From Hygrophila difformis (taxonomy: Eukaryota; Streptophyta; Magnoliopsida; Lamiales; Acanthaceae), in assembly GCA_030278955.1 (NCBI GenBank), contig JAOANR010000001.1, positions 40,450,890 through 40,514,889 of the forward strand: a stretch of DNA of 64,000 nt, given 5' to 3'. The position numbers were made by a program, and so were the translations under genes. Each line of letters starts with the position of its first letter. The first letter of the stretch is position 1. Below, one piece after another: positions 59,045-64,000 of this stretch. The notes below the pieces were generated by a model. It saw only the letters and a list, made by a program, of their open reading frames with translations. It was not told where the DNA came from and did no database searches.

Positions 59045-59226
59045 ATGGCCGGGAGGAGGAGCAGTTACTTGGCTATGAAGACTGATTCAGCAGCAACTGA
59101 ACTACTCAATTCAGATTTGAATTAAATCGGGAGCGCAGTGAAGAAGTTTGGGAATCATGCCATCAATATTGGTGGGCTTGGATTTGGGACATCATTTCTC
59201 ATATGGGTCGCTGCTGTTGTTGCAAT
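59045..59226 (+). pseudogene. COR413-type membrane protein, first exon only, with premature stop
   Basis: From the ATG at 59045 the frame reads MAGRRSSYLAMKTDSAATEL then LNSDLN and a TAA at 59123-59125. After that it continues in the same frame with IGSAVKKFGNHAINIGGLGF and GTSFLIWVAAVVA, followed by a GTAAGA donor at 59227. This matches the N-terminal exon of COR413 plasma-membrane proteins, cold-induced multi-pass membrane proteins. No later exon was found up to the Helitron gene at 60216. Truncation plus the stop make it a dead fragment, perhaps carried by a transposon. Confidence 0.7.
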
Positions 59227-59229
59227 GTA

Positions 59230-60215
59230 AGATCTAAGAAATTGCAGCCCTCTTTTTTCTTGAATTGCCCTTTTTTTGGCCTATCTTATTTTTAATTTCT
59301 CACTTTTTGATTTAGTTTGATTGATTTGTATGCGTGTCTGTGGATGATTTGATATTCATTTTGTTGATTGTTGAATCTTTATTATGAATAGAGAATGGCC
59401 TAATTATGTGTTGCGGAAAGCCAGAATGCCCATAATTATGTCTTGCCTAATTGTTAACTCTTACTATTTGCCTGCTTCATTCTACTACTTGTTTTGATGA
59501 CGAATTGGTAGTTAGCTGATGATGAAAGAACATAATGTTTGTTTGGTCTGCCAAGAAATGAATAAAACTAAATTAGTTGACGATGAACAGAAATATGCAT
59601 CTATGACTTTCATTAGATGGTAAATTTTCCATCATAGTTGCTTCTTAAATTTTTTTCATTCCTTGGTTAGTGAATTTTTCATTTTTATTTAAATTTTATG
59701 AAAGAATATAGCATCCCAAAGATTTATTATCACATCGGAGAGCAAAAAAGTTCAGCCACAACCACCATGAACCATAATATATAAATAAACATCTATTCTT
59801 TGAAAATTGAAACTTATGATACAGTTCAACTCAATAAATTCAGCTGAGACAAAGGCAACAGATACGGAACTATTCCAGGTACCTTGAAAAGCCAATAAAT
59901 ACAGTTCACTTCAATTCAATAAATTTAAACTGATGACATACAAATAAACGATAACTATTACATCTACCTTAAAAAGATAACAAATATGGAATTCAGCTGA
60001 GACAAAGCCAAATATGCTTCAAACAAAAAAATGATCAAAAAGGCAAGAACTGCTTCAAAAGAATTTTAAATCTTCTTATACAATAATCCGCTTAAGGAAT
60101 ATGCTTATAAGACCATACTCAGCCAACTTTATATGATCACACAAAATTCAACAAATATAAAACAACATAATGAAATAGTTGAGAATGAAATAGTTCAGAG
60201 GTCTACTGATAAACA
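59230..60215. other. Region between the COR413 fragment and the Helitron gene
   Basis: No gene seen. AATTCAGCTGAGACAAAG occurs twice (about 59837 and 59991), the trace of an imperfect duplication of roughly 150 bases. If the Helitron runs this far, its 3' end should lie here; I could not identify a hairpin plus CTRR end on the minus strand. Confidence 0.45.
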
Positions 60216-63200
60216 TCATATCTTTTGCAACACTTCTTTGTAAACAACATTCTTTGTACATTTCCCTTCCAGTCCGCAATCATCATTCGAAACCAATATT
60301 CTAAGACCAGCACGGGTTGTGACTCTGGATGCTGCAACATATAGCTGACCATGAGAGAAAACGGGATTTTTCAAGTAAAGTCCAACATGTGTTAGAGATT
60401 GACCTTGGCTTTTGTTAATAGTCATGGCATAGCAAATCATGATAGGGAATTGCCTACGTTGAAACTTAAAAGGCAGCTTCAAGTCGTTTGAAGTAAGTGT
60501 CATCCTGGGAATTAAAATTAAATCCCCTATATTGTCTCCTGTGATCACCTCGCCCTGGAGTACATTTTTGCCAAGTCGAGTCAAAACAACTCTTGTGCCA
60601 TTGCAAAGGCCATTGATTGAATCAATATTCCTGATAAGCATTACAGGAGTACCAACTTTTAGCTGCAAAGCGTGATCTGGAAGACCTGAAGCTCTTATTG
60701 TGTTCAGAAATTCAGGTGTGTGAATTTCACCAATAATTGAAGGCTGGCCTTCTGATGTGCATGCCTTGTCAAAGCTTAGGTAAGTTCTGCTTTCTGAATC
60801 ATTCAGAGATAACATATAATCATTAATCAGTTGAACGGTGTTCGTTGTTGGCGCCAATATTGCTCTTGATCTCAAGTATTCCCGGTCACTTTTATTCTGA
60901 ATAAAGGATGGATAAACAGCTTCTACAATTGCAGCAATTGGATCTCCCATGTATACAACCAAAAGATCAGATGGAATATCAATATTAGCTTCACCGTCAT
61001 TTTCTCCGCCAAGTATTCCATCTCCAATGTCAGTTAACCACTTAGCAAAACTTTCTATTTCACACATTTCGTCAGGAGTATTAGCCGTTCGAAGCCTCAT
61101 GTTTTTTGTCAACCGCATTACAACACAACTTTTCCATAAATATGATGAGTTGATAGTAGCATTGACAATTTCTTGTCTTGACCCTTTTGGTATTACAGGT
61201 AATATTTGTCTGAAATCGCCCCCAAGAACAATAGTTTTACCACCAAAAGGTATTGTAGACATGTCTGCTCGGAATTCCTGCATTAGATCACATAGACTGC
61301 GATCAAGAGCTTCAAAACAATGTATGTGCGTCATAGGTGCCTCATCCCATATGATTAGCTTTGCATCTTTAATGAGAGCTGCTAAATCTGACCCTTTTGT
61401 GATATTACATGTGGAGCATTCTGTTACACTTATGGGTATCTTTAGTCTAGAGTGAGCTGTTCGTCCACCAGGTAGTAGCAAAGATGCAATTCCACTCGAA
61501 GCAACATTTAGAACTATACCACCTTCAGATCTTATTGCCGCAGATAAGCCATTCCATACAAATGTTTTTCCAGTGCCGCCATACCCATAAACAAAGAAAA
61601 AACCACCCCGACCTGACCGGACAACATCCATTACTCGATTATGAATTTCAAGTTGTTCTTCGGTGCACTGTTGCAGAAACTCTTGGTATTGAATAGACAA
61701 CATTGAACGATCATAACGAAGTTCTTCCATAATTAGAGCATTCGTTGACTCTTCAGTTAAGTTCCCACTTGGATAAGGCATTCCTGGAAAGTTACGCAGA
61801 CTTCGCCCAATACGCATCAACAACTTCTCAACTTCCCATAGTGCCAGATTATGGAGCTCATTTTCTGTTAGTGAACCTGTTGTGAAATTAAATTTGATTA
61901 GAATAGTTACATTTATTTATATATAATAAAATTAAATCGACATTATTTTGTCCCAATATTAATTTGAAATAATAAATAATAAATTGATTTTTAAAAAAGC
62001 ATAAAAACCTCTGCATTGCATATTGTGATGAGAACCAATGTCCACAACAACAATATGAACTTAAATACTAAAAATTGTCAATAGGAGCCACTGTGGATAG
62101 TTTTCGATGTATTTACATAGAGAAAAAATCAATAGCAAGCAATTTAAATGTGTTATGAACTGTTCTGACAATTTAATAGGTGTTCTGCATATATGGAGAA
62201 AAGAGCAAGTATTGCATAACACAAATATTGAAAACATTGGTGGATATTTCACAAAAGGAACAGTAGCGAAAGATAACAAACATGTTGAGCAATGTTTTGT
62301 GGTGTTCTAACTTTAAATTATATTTGATCTACATGAAATCATTAATATATATTAATTTTTCTTAGATGATCAGATGTGGAGAACTCATATTATTAGTTTG
62401 AATATCATATTGAATATATAAAATAACAAAAATAGAACCAATTGATAGACAATTAATACAGTAAAAAAATAAAATAAAATGTGACCTATTTGCAGGCTTG
62501 AATTTCGATGATTGTACTGAATGTCATCAATAAAATACTCCCAGCATCTTTCCCATATGGTTTCTGGGGTTGATAAAGTATTGGAGTGGAGCAGAGAAAC
62601 AAAAAATCGTCGGAGAGATAGCGAAGAAGACCAATTACTTGCCTCCTTTATTGCATCAACATACTCATTGTCATCATCCAATAGACCAAGAGAGTAGCAA
62701 GCATCCCGAAATGTTTTGTGCTGAACACCATTCACTAAACGCAGATCATCATAGCTCCTTGGACCACGGACAACACTTAGAAGTTGCCTCAGGTAATAGA
62801 GTTCACCTGATCCAGGGTAAACAAAAGTCAATATGCCAATAGAGAAGCCTTGTTTCCTAGGCCGCCATTCTCTGCAATCCTCTTTCCATACAAACTTCGT
62901 AGGAAATTCAGCATATGTTAGTTCACGTGCCTCTGGATATTTTGCATTTGCTTTAAACCATTCAATGAATTTGCTTTGTTTGACTGTAGCACGTTCTAAA
63001 ACATTGGGCAGCGGTTCTGTCTCAGAGAAGAAAACCTGGTGTTCGCCTGGGAGGTGGAAAGATAAACGCTCAACAGATGGTGTTCTGTAATGAATGTCAT
63101 ACATAAACAATCTCCAAGCTGCTTCACACGATGATATATATCGACAGTTCAGGTATATACGAACTTCATCCATAGTAGAAGTTGCACCATTTTCCACATT

Positions 63201-64000
63201 CTCATAAAATGTAGCTGTAACTCTATCATTGCCTTTGTGTATGTACTTGAATAGATACTTTATAGAACGGCTCTGATTACACCACTCAACATTGATATGT
63301 GCATTGTACTTGAGAAGAAGCTCCCTATTATGAGGAACAATGCTCCTATTATCAACAAATATACCACCTTTTTCAATCATTTTTCCATCGTTCCTGCGTC
63401 TGTAGACAGGAAATCCATCATCATCAAAAGATGTTACTCCGACAAAAGATTTTGGATAATGTTTGGAGCAACGTCCCTTAGTCATGCAGGGAGAATTCTT
63501 ATTAACAGAACCACATGGTCCATGTACCATGAAATCACATACAGCTCTGTAGTATAAAGGGTCAGAGTGTTCATCTGGTATCTCTGCTGAAATGATATCA
63601 GTAATTCTTTCCGGATTCACAGCCATGAAATGTCCATCCACAAAGAGTAAAATGTGAGCATGAGGAAGACCGCGCTTCTGGAATTCCACTGTATATACAA
63701 CTGCACGAAAAGTGAAAAAAAAAATAGAACATTAGTACTTACAGGATTATGTGATTACATACTTATATAATAATTTTGAATAACTTACCGGCCTTTACTT
63801 TACCAAAAGGTTGACTATTTTTCAGGAAGTGTATCATGTCATCCAACTTCATCTTGAAAATACGATTAATAATATCTGGACGATCTTCGGAATTCAGCCC
63901 GCATCCGTCAAGGTATCTATTAATCTCTGGCCATTTCGGATTACATGTGAAAGTGATGAAGAGGTTTGGATACCCTGCCCATCTACAAATGGCCATCGCA
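60216..64000 (-). CDS. Helitron Rep/helicase (RepHel), partial at the window edge
   Basis: Exons by splice sites and phase: beyond the window to 63789, 63700-62486, 61876-60216; the joined frame is open. The first visible exon reads AGYPNLFITFTCNPKWPEI, the Helitron-like N-terminal motif. The second holds the HUH nuclease motif in KRGLPHAHILLF and the tyrosine region SIKYLFKYIHKGND. The third is a Pif1-family helicase with Walker A GYGGTGKT, Walker B LIIWDEAPM, VLGGDFRQILPVI, and INKSQGQSLTHVGLYL near the end. The protein nicks and unwinds DNA for rolling-circle-like transposition. The stop is at 60218-60216. No stop or frameshift lies inside the visible exons, so the gene may be functional; the N-terminus is off the window. 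Confidence 0.9.
61877..62485 (-). other. Intron between Rep and helicase parts of the Helitron gene
   Basis: 609 bases, GTCACA...CACAACAG. The donor is atypical after GT, but the phase fits exactly (GGT Gly across the junction). AT-rich. Confidence 0.6.

Noticed and set aside
60949..61455. 168-aa plus-strand frame
   Set aside because: Antisense shadow of the Helitron helicase exon.

Overview
The window is nuclear DNA of a flowering plant, almost certainly a eudicot. The evidence is intron-containing genes for a mitochondrial rhomboid and a COBRA-like cell-wall protein, fragments of eIF2B-delta and COR413-type genes, a Cassandra element with 5S rDNA in its LTRs, a Tekay-type Ty3 retrotransposon, a plant L1-type LINE, MITEs and a RepHel Helitron. 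I cannot fix the order or species. The DNA is AT-rich and dominated by nested mobile elements; host genes form small islands. No tRNA or functional rRNA gene, CRISPR array or bacterial operon was seen.

Layout. 1-18.2 kb: two partial copies, both minus strand, of an old Ty3-like element ('element B'). They appear to share one LTR (3461-16165). A Cassandra TRIM (352-1086) interrupts the left copy, and an 11-kb Tekay element (3510-14568) sits in the shared LTR. 19.5-24.6 kb: a hAT-like MITE, then a seven-exon rhomboid gene (20132-23854, minus), then an AT-rich tract with a MITE. 25.2-31.6 kb: an internally deleted LINE, and an old LTR of the family whose young member lies at 47.5-56.5 kb. 31.7-35.2 kb: a string of MITEs, including a hAT element filled with GGTATACCG-like words. 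35.6-37.4 kb: a complete six-exon COBRA-like gene (minus).

39.0-42.0 kb: an unclassified block of TGGTAA and GGACGGTCC words with telomere-like repeats. 42.8-43.4 kb: a 5'-truncated eIF2B-delta gene. 46.7-47.2 kb: a short intact gene of unknown function with a TATA box. 47.5-56.5 kb: a young non-autonomous LTR element (LARD) with almost identical 3-kb LTRs, a 5-bp target duplication and no gag-pol. 56.6-59.2 kb: AT-rich DNA with a 268-bp tandem duplication and a broken COR413 first exon. 60.2 kb to the end: the Rep and helicase gene of a Helitron (minus), running off the window.

The two intact host genes act separately: the rhomboid probably in mitochondria, the COBRA-like protein at the cell surface. 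The most unusual observations are the rhomboid's lost catalytic histidine and rearranged tail, the TGGTAA block, the shared-LTR tandem, and the hairpin array in the old LTR. All exon coordinates come from reading GT/AG sites and frame by eye. Element ages and identities are eye estimates.
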